Below, piece after piece: positions 1 to 11,190 of a stretch of 64,000 bases of DNA. Under the pieces are notes generated by a model. It was not told the origin of the DNA and did no database searches. It saw nothing but the letters and a program-made list of their open reading frames with translations. Within the stretch, counting starts at the first letter, position 1. Every line of letters begins with the position of its first letter. The DNA is from Nymphaea colorata (Eukaryota; Streptophyta; Magnoliopsida; Nymphaeales; Nymphaeaceae), in assembly GCF_008831285.2 (NCBI RefSeq), contig NC_045142.1, forward strand, positions 18,043,354 through 18,107,353, given 5' to 3'. Position numbers and translations under genes: made by a program.

Positions 1-260
1 TTTTTAAATTTCAACTAATGGTTTTGTAAGAAAGTGAGAGAACTCAAAATTATTTTTCGTATTTTTATATTTTTTGAATTCCTGAAACTTTCTCGAGGAG
101 AACAAACTTGCTGAATACTTGATAAAAACTTAGATAACAGCCCGAGAATGTCATTATGCGAATGTGTTGCACAAATAATGTATATGTCAGTGAGTTATTT
201 TCAAATATTTTAAATTGAGAATACTAGGTTTAATTAAGATCATTCTTCGTACATTTTCAG

Positions 261-1880
261 TTTTTCACAACACCACCATATGCTTGTGACCCGTCAAGCC
301 TGCCACAGTATCCTCCAAGCAAGGAAATAGATGCCAAGTTAAGGGATGAGGCTGCTAGAAGGTAATGCCCCGACTCTTCTAAACACAAGTTATGATTTTG
401 TCCTGCGGTGTTTTCTTCTTTCCATTTTTTTTGTTTTCAGAATTGATTCCAACTAGCTATGTACTACCTGGTATCACATTCATAAATCCGTGAAGTGTAA
501 ACTCCTTCCCTGTTCATATTATGTGTAGAAGGCGGGGAAACCTTTACTGACAGTAGTTAGCATATGAAACTACACGCAATGCCAGCTAAGTAGCAAACCA
601 ATCCGTCGGTTCAAAATTAATTTTGGTCATTTTATGTCAAACTTGCTGGAACACAATATTGCATGTGCACCTCTGTACCCGTGCTACTTTGCAAGATTTT
701 TAGATAAAGGCAAAGCTGCCATGTTTTTTTGCCATGTGTACAAAGCTTGATTGGTTTGCAAATCCAAGAAAAGGAAGTTGATTTGGCAACTTGAATTTTG
801 AACCAGTAGTGATGGACAATAATGATGAGTGGGTAATAACATTTGGAGTTGAGGTTTTCAAACAAGCTTGGTTTTATATTCTTTATTCCTTGATAGGTTA
901 AGAGCTGGAGGAAGGCCTAATGGCGGGGATGGCACCAAGAAAACTCGAAGCCGAACTAGTAGGGCAGTACCTGCTCCTGAAGCAAATGCAGAACTTCAAG
1001 CAAACTTGGATGTAAGAACTTATATGTTGTTCCTTTTAATAATAATGTTTATTTTGCATGATCTTCAGTTTTACCTTTTTTGGGGGGCTATACTGTGAAA
1101 CATGAGAATTCATGAAGACCACCCTGAGTCGTTCGACCAATCTGATTGGATGGCTTCTATGTTGACTGTTGACATCTCCTTCTTAAAAGGTCAAAGTATC
1201 ATGTGTCATCTACCTTTGAGAAAATTACTCTTTCTAGGTGACAGCATATAAACCATCTGATTAATTTTTTCGGGGGACTCATTGATTTTCATGAATTCTT
1301 ACCATTCTGTTTCTTCTATGTTCACATGGACATGTTTAGTTATCCAATCAAATCTGATTGTGCGCCTCACCATGGTTCTCATAGAATCTCATTTTTGTTG
1401 GTTCTCAATTTCCAGTAGCTCAACACCCTCCTCTCTTCTCTATCTGCAATTCACCAGTTTCATGTGTTCTTTCTCTTCAATTTGTATTATATCTGTGAAC
1501 AGAGGCGGCGCCTGATCACTCATGCTAATGCCAAATGTAAGAGTGAAAAGTTCCCTCCACCTCATCTGGATGGAGCTGTTGGTTACCCCTCAGGTTCATT
1601 GTATGGCGAGCCTGGTTTTGACCCTTCCGAGCCTTCCCTGTCTTCGACATCATTCATGTCCCAAAAGCTCTCTGGGTCAACATGGTCCGGCCCCTTGCTT
1701 GATCCTGTTGGCGTTGCACCAACAAGGCGCAAAAAGCAGAATCACAGTGAGAATGGCATGGCTCCTGCTCGAACCTCTGCTCGTGGCCAGAAACTCGCAA
1801 GTACTTCTAGCGTTTCATTAGAGCTTCGGAAAGACAAGCGTCGATCTAGAGGAAAGGAAGCCATGTTTGTAACTTCCTAA
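261..1880 (+). CDS. C-terminal part of a CDK-like Ser/Thr protein kinase (At1g54610/IBS1 group), 5' end outside the window
   Basis: Three exons, 261-361, 897-1011 and 1503-1880, join in frame with GT-AG borders and end at TAA 1878-1880. The 197 residues seen follow the kinase domain. They open with TTPPYACDPSSLPQYPPSKE, then DAKLRDEAARR, SRAVPAPEANAEL, KCKSEKFPPPH and STWSGPLLDP, all hallmarks of the plant CDK-like kinases related to At1g54610, At1g18670 (IBS1) and At3g05050. These kinases are thought to phosphorylate nuclear or defence-related substrates, but the exact substrate is not known to me. The catalytic domain lies upstream of position 1, so activity cannot be judged. The tail ends in a basic stretch (KDKRRSRGKE). 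Sequence 1-260 is the preceding intron. Family assignment is firm; the choice among paralogues is not. Confidence 0.88.
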
Positions 1881-2119
1881 CAGCATGGGCAAGGTTGAGT
1901 TAGTCACATGTTCGTTGCTGCAGTTTGAAGTTAGTCGCAGACCGACCGGAAAAGTTTCATTTTGGCCGCAGAAAGATGGGTGGTCTTTCTGATACATTTG
2001 TTAGTTCTTTTTTCCTTAGTTTCCTTACGTTGTTGGATTCCTGGCCTTATTTATGCTCCATATGTATATTTAGCATTTGTTTTTTCCTCATATCATGCTG
2101 AAAACTAATGTAAGTTTCC

Positions 2120-2125
2120 AATAAA
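2120..2125 (+). terminator. Putative polyadenylation signal of the kinase gene
   Basis: AATAAA lies 240 bases after the kinase stop codon and is followed by a second overlapping A/T-rich AATAAA-like run. This is the expected place for a plant near-upstream element. The cleavage site was not determined. Confidence 0.4.
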
Positions 2126-3417
2126 TATAATAAAGTATTCGTTTATAGTGTAATTGGTTTTCTTTCAATGAGCTTATGGTGGTGATTCTTGATTCGTATT
2201 TATGGTGAACGATCATGATTCCAAGCTCAAAGAGAATTTGTCATGGAATCCAATGTGGATTGGCCCCATTCTTTACGATAGATATATAAAACAATTTGTT
2301 ACTATTACCATTGCCAATTACCCCTAAGTGATTAGTTCTTGTCTTTTTGTGAGCTTATCTTGTTAGTTTTTACAAAAACTTTATCAACCTGCCATTACAC
2401 AAACTTTAACAACCCACCATTGGGAAAAGACCTAAAGGCCACGTGCTTTTTATGCATCCTTTTAGCCGACCAGCTATTTTATGTTCCTGGGGACTGTCCT
2501 GTTAGCTTTTCAGTCCTCACAGAAATGTTTGGTTCCTAATTTGACAAGCCAATTGAACAATCCAGACTTGGTTTGGGCTCCTCGAGTATTGATCCCTTGA
2601 ATCTCAAGTCTAGTTTGGGGGGAGCTCTTGCTACCATAGCTGTGACAGTTAATGTTTTATTCCGTGGGAAAATTTGTTTCTAGCTTTTCAATGAATTATG
2701 TTTGCATATATATTTTTTGAAATACCTTGTTTACTTTTATATATAAGGTTTACAAAATGTTTAAATTGATTATGAGTTGTTCGATCAACTTAATTAATGA
2801 TTCACAAAATGTGACATGTATTCGAGGATACTTTTAAAAAAATGAAGTTTGTAAAATTGTAGTTTAAAGTTTAAACGTCAAACTGATCGAATCGGTTCAT
2901 AACAATCTACATATGCTCAGATACACATTGGCTATTAAATAATATAATTATTTAATTATATGAACTTACCTTAAGTCATTGAATCATATGCTTCTAACTG
3001 AACATGTCGGCAATTATAAATGCATTAAAACACAAAAATAGTTTTTTAGAAGGAGAAATTTATTTTATTCAAGACATCTCAACCACAAGCCTCCCATTTG
3101 CCGCAAATGTTTCATAGGAATCACAAGTCGTCAATTTAAAGATTGAGAGTTACTAAAGCCCCGAGAGGTGCAGCACAGTCCCCACTCTCAAGGGGGTTTT
3201 GTGTTATAAAAACTGTAATTGCTGTTACGATCTAATATGCTACTTCTTTTTTCAACTGCAGGTCTCAAAGCAACCCTTATGAATTCTGTGGGCGAGGGAC
3301 ACAGGATGAACTACAATCTCTTTTTGTGTAGTGGAAACATAACCACTTGCCCTAAAAAAGGGAAAAGTTACTTGACATCGTTGATATCATTATCAACAAA
3401 TAATTGACTATCCGTCG

Positions 3418-3422
<5 letters not shown>

Positions 3423-3495
<73 letters not shown>

Positions 3496-3567
3496 GAAAT
3501 AATCCGCTATATATATATGGGAAATAATCCGCTACACATTATCTAAGCCATCCAATGACACACACAC

Positions 3568-3602
<35 letters not shown>

Positions 3603-3647
3603 GAAATGAACCGCTACACATTATCTAAGCCATCCAATCACACACAC

Positions 3648-3683
<36 letters not shown>
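3423..3683. repeat. Compound (AT)n microsatellite with an approximately 82-bp tandem duplication
   Basis: A pure TA tract fills 3423-3493. It is followed by a short unit at 3494-3518 and two long units, 3519-3600 and 3601-3683. Each long unit has GGGAAATRAWCCGCTACAC, then ATTATCTAAGCCATCCAAT, a (CA)n run and an (AT)n run. The two long units differ at only a few positions, which indicates recent duplication or slippage. Confidence 0.9.
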
Positions 3684-3685
<2 letters not shown>

Positions 3686-5665
3686 GCTAGTGAAAGTCAA
3701 AAAAATGGTTTGACCCCTTTAATTATGCTGTAACCACCATCAAAAGTTACCGTTCCTTATCTCTCTCGAAGATTTTCCAGAATCGAGTGTAAGCTTTCAT
3801 CTTCATCTCAAGTCCTCCATACAACAGACAAATTATCTTAGACACATGACTTTTGCTGGTTTTCTCAAAACTCCTTTCTCCACTGTCATATAAACGTTGA
3901 AAGAGTCACAAATTTATCATTTCTTACGGGCTTCAGTTTTGTATAACGAAAAAAAAAAGCAGACCAGAAGTGATGTTATAACTTAAAATTTGTTTCGAAC
4001 GGATGCAATTTCACTCTTTTTTTCACACAAACCCAAATTTAGGTGTGATTAATTTGTAAAGATTATTTCTATGTATCAAATTGGTTATAGCAAAACCTTA
4101 GGTGTGTTTGTGAAAAAAAAAAAGACTATACTTATGAACTCAATCTCATTTAGCTCATGTCGTTACCTGGAGATTGAGATAAGTTCGATCTTTGACTCCA
4201 CAATCTTTGACGCCCACAACCGCCTTTTCTCCATCTTTATTTTTGAAACTCGATCATTTCTGATAAGGCAGCAACAGCATCACTGTAACTCATTTCTGCT
4301 CTTTGATCCTGCCAATCAGGTTAGAACTCGCCATCTCTCTCTCTGTCTTAAATCTCCTGTTTTCATGATCTGGAACTATTCTTCCCCTCATTTTTCCAGT
4401 TTGGTGTCTCATGAAATGCTCTTGGGTATCTGTGATCTTCATTTCTGTTATATTTATTTCATTTCTGTTATATTTATCTTCATTCCATGCGTGAAAATAT
4501 TTTTCCTCTTGTGCTTGCTTTTGTGAATGGTATGGTTTGTAGAGATCTTTTCCCATTCGTGAAACTAAAAATTTCTCAAGACATATATATTCAAGTTAAC
4601 CGGACATTTCCTCACTAATTATCCGTTTCTTCTTCATAATAATGTATTCCCTTTCAAAATCTTCTTCAAAAGAGATCCTTCCTTCTTTATATTCAGAAAA
4701 TTTTTCCTGGCGTGGATTTGAGCCTCCTAGCCAATGTTCTTGGAGGCGTACACCTCAAGGCGAGGAAATGAGGCGCACGTCACCTGAGTGAAGCGTACAC
4801 CTGACCATGGTCTGCATGACTTGAAAACTTGTAATCGTGAACTTTAACTTGGTGAATAAAATTTCATAATTTTATTCCTAATAAAAAGCATAAGTCTCGT
4901 GAATATATTTTGATTTTTTTTTCCATTGACCCATTATACCAGTTCGTCGTATAGATTATACCACTCAGGTCAGAAACAAAAGCAGAATGCATAATTCTTG
5001 TTAAAATTATCTTAAATTAAAATATTAGCATGCTAGCATATTTATCGAATATTGATTTAGCATAAGAAAATGTGAGCTAGAAATGACCAACTATGCACAT
5101 TTTACTTAGAGAAAAACACCAAAAGAAAAGGTTTTGTTCTTGAATCAAATTAGCTCTGAATTTTTATGCAAAATGCCAACTTATTACGATCATAAGAAAA
5201 ATAAAAAATTAGTTTTCTTTGTAACAAATATTTTTGAAATTTGTCTCTGAAATTAAGTTGGTAAAAATCGGAAGTCGGATACGAGCCACCTAAGATCATA
5301 AAAAGGCTATCTAGCTTGTCAGAGTTAGTCAGTTCAGAGTAATTGATTGAAAATAAACAAATAAATATAGAATTATATAGACATAACCAAACAATATGTG
5401 GAAAAAACCATTATATAGTGATTTTTTGTTAGGGTTTAGATGAAAAATCCTCCAACCAATATATTGCATCGAGTAAAGTGTTTAATCACATCCACCGGAT
5501 ACATGATTGCTATAGTATTTTTAGCTCTCTAAGTACAAAAACCATATATTTATATGATTGTGCCGAGAAAACAAATTCCAATGTCACTTTCTCGAATATG
5601 AATGTCCACATTGCCCTTTTTTTTTTAATGTTCATGTCTTGAATGGCTTGTGAAAGGGAAGAGCT

Positions 5666-7364
5666 ATGAAGGCTCTGAAGCGCGCTGTTCTCAGATTACC
5701 TCAACAGGACACTCATCACAAGAAGGAAGAAAAGATGACCTACTATGATCCTTTTGTACAACTTGATCTTGATGTTGCACAAGCTACCAAGGTGCTCTCT
5801 TTGTCTCTTTCCTCCTCTTCGATGCTTCCTCACTTTGGTTGATGATTTATTGTATGTGTTCTTTGTGATTATTTAAGGCTTAATGTATTTGATGCTAGCT
5901 TAAGCTTGTCATCTTCACTATGCTTTAACTTGTGCATCAGTTATCCTTTTTTGCAGCATAAAAAGTTTGTCCGAACACTTTAAATAGAGACTAACCGCCT
6001 ACCAACTTTACCATTTTGTTTTTTTAGTTGTATATTTTGAGTATAAAAATTAAAGTTCTCGTGATCTTCACATTCTTCTTTACTTTTCTTAGGTCTTTCT
6101 CATACATATAATGCATCTATTGGTTATCCTTTTGCCACAAGGCACATTTGAAGAATACTTCTATTAAGTCGAACTAGTTTTTTGTTATTTTTCTCAATTT
6201 AAAATGCTCTTTTTTTTTATTTTGCAGGATGTGCAGATCTGTAGAGAAGTTATTTTTGCTCATTCTTCAGTTTCATCAAGCGTGAAAAACAGCGTTCACG
6301 GTATGATCACATCCTAACGTCGATTAAAGAGGAACAATTAACTTGTCGCATTAAAATATCGTTTCTTTGCTAAGTTAATTTTATAAAATGTAAAATAAAC
6401 TAACTTGATCAGCTTATTTTTGTCTTAGTTTTTCCTAGTGTTAGTGATGTTTCACTAGATCTACATTTATGTTTTTTTTAAGAGAAAATTTTTTATTTAT
6501 TTTTATTTTTAATCTTTATTAATATTGAACTCTTTGCTTGGAAGAGAATTGAACTTGTTATATGCTTCGATTTGACGCTTGATCTTTCATTAAAACTGAA
6601 TAGTTTGTATCATTTAACAGAATTCTCCAAGTCACGTAAAGCTATTAGCACGTTCATGTTGCAATTGAAGATAACATCAGAGAATGACAAAATCAGTAAG
6701 TACATAGAAGTATTTTCGGTTGCAATTCTTTACTTCATTTACACAAGGGCGGAGGCCGGTGCAGGCACTGTGTGGTCAATTACCCACACAGAGTGCCCAC
6801 AAAAATTCTTATTGTTATATTGATACTTCAAAGAAGTTGTTCTCATTTACAAATCGGTACCCTTAAAAATTTAAAATTTTATAACTAGTGTCCATTAAGT
6901 AGAATTTTCTGGCTCTACCTCTGTTTCCCAACATATTATATGATAATATATTCACTTGTATTTCATGTTTTGGTTTTTTGTTTCATTCTATATCTTGTTG
7001 AATAATTTTACATTGGTTGGTACGGTTAATGCAGATAATGTTCTCCTTAAACTAGGAAATGCTCAGAGCGAACTCCACAAGCTTGCTGAAAAATATGTAG
7101 GCCGATATCTTTATGAAGGTTAACGATCGCTTATTGATTATAAATATGAAAAAAAATATTGAGTTCCTTGTTTAATCTGTTGCCGCAGCACGCCCAGCTG
7201 TCTCAAGAAATGTCAATTCCTTCGGAGTGTCTCTTAAATCAACTTCAAACTGTTGAGGTATTTTAAATTTCTTTCAATTCATTTGCATAAACATAATTTA
7301 TTTGGTATTTATTTGGTGACTATTATTAAAAAAATATATAAAGTGGCATTTGAATAGTCGCTCA

Positions 7365-7420
<56 letters not shown>

Positions 7421-7752
7421 TATACATATATATAACATATCATTTGTTGGGTAAATAGGATGAGTATGTCGTCATATCACCTAACAAAAGAGCCAAGCTC
7501 TACCGCTTGCCATATCCCCCCAAAGTATAAAGCCGCAGTGTGGTGCCCCGCATATGTTACAATTGGCATATCAGTGTCCTTTTTTTTACAGTATAGTGAG
7601 TTAGCACCCCATGAGCTCAAAATGTAAACTAGCCGCCTAACAACCGCCATTTATAGGTATAAGCAATTCATGGCGGTTTAAATTCTTCTAATCAAATGTT
7701 AGGATGACGAAACTATGCAATTGAATTAAGCGAAGTACATATCTATGTGTAA

Positions 7753-7803
<51 letters not shown>

Positions 7804-9819
7804 TCATAGGTTGCATCGGGGCCACGGTATGTGATAGGCTGCCTTCAGATCAACAACAGCATACCCGGCACTTTTTTTAGTTCCAAGAGAATAGTACTCA
7901 GGAGAATAGAAGCGGAACATACTATCTATATCACCCCAGCTATGCCATGCCTTTGAGGCTTCTGTCTTATGATTTATTTAAGTTAAATTTTAATTTTTTT
8001 TTTTTTGCAATTTACACGTTTCTGTCCTTTTCTGCAGGAAGTAAGGAGGCAGTGTGAAGAAAAGAGGTCAAACTTCATATACTTGGTTAATTAGAGCATC
8101 ATTTATGACAAATTCACACTATTTGATTGATGGCATGAATTTTAGGTTATTTTATCAACAAATGAAGATGAAGAAAGAGAAAAGGAATGGAAGAAGTGTC
8201 AAAGAACAAGTGAAATTGTTCCAAAATTTTCAGACTGCTAGAGATGCGTATTACAATTGGGGATCATTTTATGTTGGCCGATGCAAATCTTTGATGCAAT
8301 CAGTGTGTCAAACTCTCATCGCTCAGACAGCCCAAAACTTTTCAGCAGAGGTTTGGTGTTAAAGTTTTCATGTTATTTTCATCATTTTTTTCCCTTTTTC
8401 TTCTTGTTGATATTATCCTTTCTTTTTTCCCTGATAAGCAGATTGATCTCTTTCAAAAGGCTCTAGCATCATATGAGGCTATTGTAGATGAGGTACAAAA
8501 TAGTTTTGAGAAATATTATGATGGCAGCAAGCTCAAAGGATCCAACCAGAATGATCATTCCAATGATGGAAGTGTTAGTTTAGAGTGTAGAAGCAATATG
8601 TGTTTTGAGGATTCTTCAAGCTTACAAGATTCTTTGGAGGTCAGATATGGTTGACTTTTATGACTGAAATTTCTTATTTCCATTTTATGAAATTTTAATT
8701 TGTTCCATGATAGATATAGTTATTGTCACAGAAAACCCGACTTTTTCGAAAAAAAAAATCCCATAAAAATGTTAAAAACAAAGAAAACTACAAAACCCAT
8801 TTTTTCCATTCTTTTTGGAAAAAAAAAAAACTAACTCTGAATTAAATGAATTGTTCGTGTTTATTTTTTCACTTTTCTCACGTTTTCCTTGTTGTTTTTA
8901 TGTTATTTTTGCTTCAAAGTTTAAAACTTAAGTTGAATTATTTATCTTCATTTTTATCAATACTAAAACATCATTTTTACCATTTTATCAAATTATTTTT
9001 TATGTTTTCTTGTTAGTTTTTCATGTATTTTACAAGAAATAGCCGATTTTTGCCCGACTGTTTAAAACCCATTAAAGACATTTGTAACAATGGATATAAT
9101 AATATTTATAACAATTGAAAAAAAATCATTGAAACTTTGGGGCACCAATATACATAAATGAGCAACTGGTAGAGAACATCAATATATAAGTAAGGAAAAT
9201 TTTTGGAACCATGTGGGCATGGGTAAACTGCCCACACATGCCTACATGTTGCTCTACTATCGCCATTAGCGTCAGGGGTTCGACATAGCTAGTTGGGTCA
9301 ATGGAATTTTTAGCGAGGGTTTTCGGATATTTTGTCATCAGGCACCATCTAGCAGCCGGCTGGTTTCAATTCTCCGGCTGGTTTCAATTCTTCTTATGAG
9401 TAGATAGTCATTTTTTTTCTCAATTTAAAATTACACATTTTTTTCACTACAAATAGTGATATTAAATTCATACAAACAAAAACGTACGGTTTTGCCATTC
9501 AAAAGATTACAAAAGCACCAGCTAGCAATCAACAGCAATGTTGATAATTACTAGATACTGAGCTGGAAAATTGAATTTTTCAATTATATATTCAAATACA
9601 TGAATTCATGTGAGTTGGATACTTTTTCTTATTTATTTTATACATAACCTACCCTTTCATTTGTGATCATTTATCGAATATCTGACACAAAATTTTCAAC
9701 ATATTTAAGGAATGTTATTTCTTGTTGTGTTCATGCAGAAATCTGAAGGTGCCAATCAAATTTCTACTCCTATAGAATTGGGGGCTGATAATGTTGAATC
9801 GGAGAATGAGCTTGTTTGA
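5666..9819 (+). CDS. Plant BAR-domain protein (At2g33490-like), short form
   Basis: Nine exons: 5666-5791, 6228-6300, 6621-6695, 7035-7096, 7189-7257, 8038-8066, 8146-8350, 8442-8639 and 9739-9819. They join in frame to 305 residues ending at TGA 9817-9819. The protein starts MKALKRAVLRLP and follows plant At2g33490-type proteins through LDLDVAQATKD, VLLKLGNAQSELHKLAEKY, SIPSECLLNQLQTVEEVRRQ and FYVGRCKSLMQSVCQTLIAQ. These proteins carry an N-terminal BAR-like coiled-coil dimer expected to bind curved membranes. Family members are often about 600 residues, with a Pro/Ser-rich C-terminal tail. Here the reading frame stops soon after the BAR part, with only an acidic, Ser/Asn-rich end. The donor at 8067 (AG/GTCAAA) is weak but needed for frame. 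MITE debris lies in intron 3. Exons 1-8 are firm; the last exon is less certain. Confidence 0.82.
6744..6923. mobile_element. Degraded hAT-like MITE inside intron 3 of the BAR gene
   Basis: The left end reads CAAGGGCGGAGGCCG. The right end, on the opposite strand, reads CAGAGGTAGAGCCAGAA. Both match the GCGGAGCC-ended MITE at 52476-52671. No clear target-site duplication remains, so this is an old copy. Confidence 0.45.
7365..7432. repeat. (CT)n followed by (TA)n microsatellite
   Basis: A CT run leads into a TA run with two C interruptions. It lies in intron 5 of the BAR gene. Confidence 0.9.
7758..7801. repeat. (AT)n microsatellite
   Basis: An uninterrupted AT tract of about 44 bases lies in intron 5 of the BAR gene. 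Confidence 0.9.
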
Positions 9820-11190
9820 AATGTTCATAAACGTCGATGAAACTATGCGTGCGGGAGGACTGCTTAAGCTCGCTTTCCTTCATATGACGCATTTGCTTTT
9901 TCTTGTCCTAAGAAGTGCACTTCTCCTTCGTCTTTATTGTTCATATTGACCATCTTTTGTTTAAAATTTTAAGCACTATTATTGATGCTTATTAGTTTGT
10001 TTAAATATGTCTAGAACTGTATATAGGCTCATTATCTTGACATAAACATATAAACCTTCAGTTTACAAGAGAGATGAATTTCCTTCGATCCACTGATGGG
10101 TCAGATCTGGTTTGATGATCTTCTCAGTTTTGTTTCGCTAGATTTTATTTTTGCCTTTTTAATTAACTCGACCATTCCAAGCATAGTTACCAAGATAGAA
10201 AATGGATATGAGTAAGTGACATATAGTAAGCAAAAGTAAGGAAACGAGCCTCAAAAATTGATAAGCAGGAAGCGCTATATGTTTATATCGTAAAACACAA
10301 ATAATGTACGTGATATTATATGAAAATTCAAACTTGCCGGATGTCGAATTTTGCCAGAATGCTAAAAATCAGAAGTGTGCTGCCAAAAGCACATAAAGCA
10401 TCACTAATTTTCATGTTGCAACTGGTTTTAGTGGTGAATTTTTAATTTTAACATCTCACAGTATCTGCTAGATTTAAAATCCCATATTATATAGAAAAAC
10501 TCAAATATACCGGATGCCAGATGAATGAAAATTAATCATCACGTTAAGACTGTAAATCATCACTAAAAGACTGTAACTAGACACATTAACGACGATTTGT
10601 AGTGCAACAACAGTTTATATAATATAGGTTTTGTAATATTTGAAGGGCTGTAATAATTACATACTAGAAATTTTTGTTGGGTTTTAAAATATATCACGAA
10701 ATGCTAGTAAACTTGTTATTCTAGTGGCCGTTGGCAACAATAACAATGTGTCCTGTTTCATGAACCTGCCCTACGAATTGGAACAGATTCATGTTCATAT
10801 GAACCCTAGTGGAACCTCCCTTTGCTAGAAATTGTGGCAGCAAACAGGGCACAAAGGAAAACTATACGTTCTCTGTTGTTATCTGTGAAACACGTGTACC
10901 ACCTTTCCTCCCCTTGCAAAATGCAGGCATTAATAAACACACACATACATAAATGGACTACAAGAATGGTGCAAAATTCATTATTGGTGAAGCGCGAACC
11001 GGCAAAGCGTTTTGTTAATTATACAACCTGTGCCAAAAGAAAGGGCGCTCTCTCTCTCTCTCTCTCTCTCTCCAGCAACCAACCGTGGTAACGTCCAAGG
11101 CAGCGCCTAATATGCTTGTGCCTGTTGGTTCCCATAGCAGATCGATAAGGTGCTGGCAGAATTTTCTTCAAGCTTCAATATATCCATAAT
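9820..11190. other. Intergenic region between two convergent genes
   Basis: This holds the 3' UTRs of the BAR gene (+) and the PPR-like gene (-). A (CT)n run lies at about 11048-11072. I see no further gene, RNA or mobile element. Confidence 0.6.

Larger units (their letters stand above)
1881..5665. other. Kinase 3' UTR and intergenic region before the BAR gene
   Basis: No convincing gene is seen. The left part is probably kinase 3' UTR. A compound AT/CA microsatellite block lies at 3423-3683. Around 4160-4322 the sequence resembles a plant 5' leader (pyrimidine-rich, ending in a possible donor CAG/GTTAGA). It could be a non-coding first exon of the BAR gene at 5666, but no transcript evidence is available. 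Confidence 0.5.
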
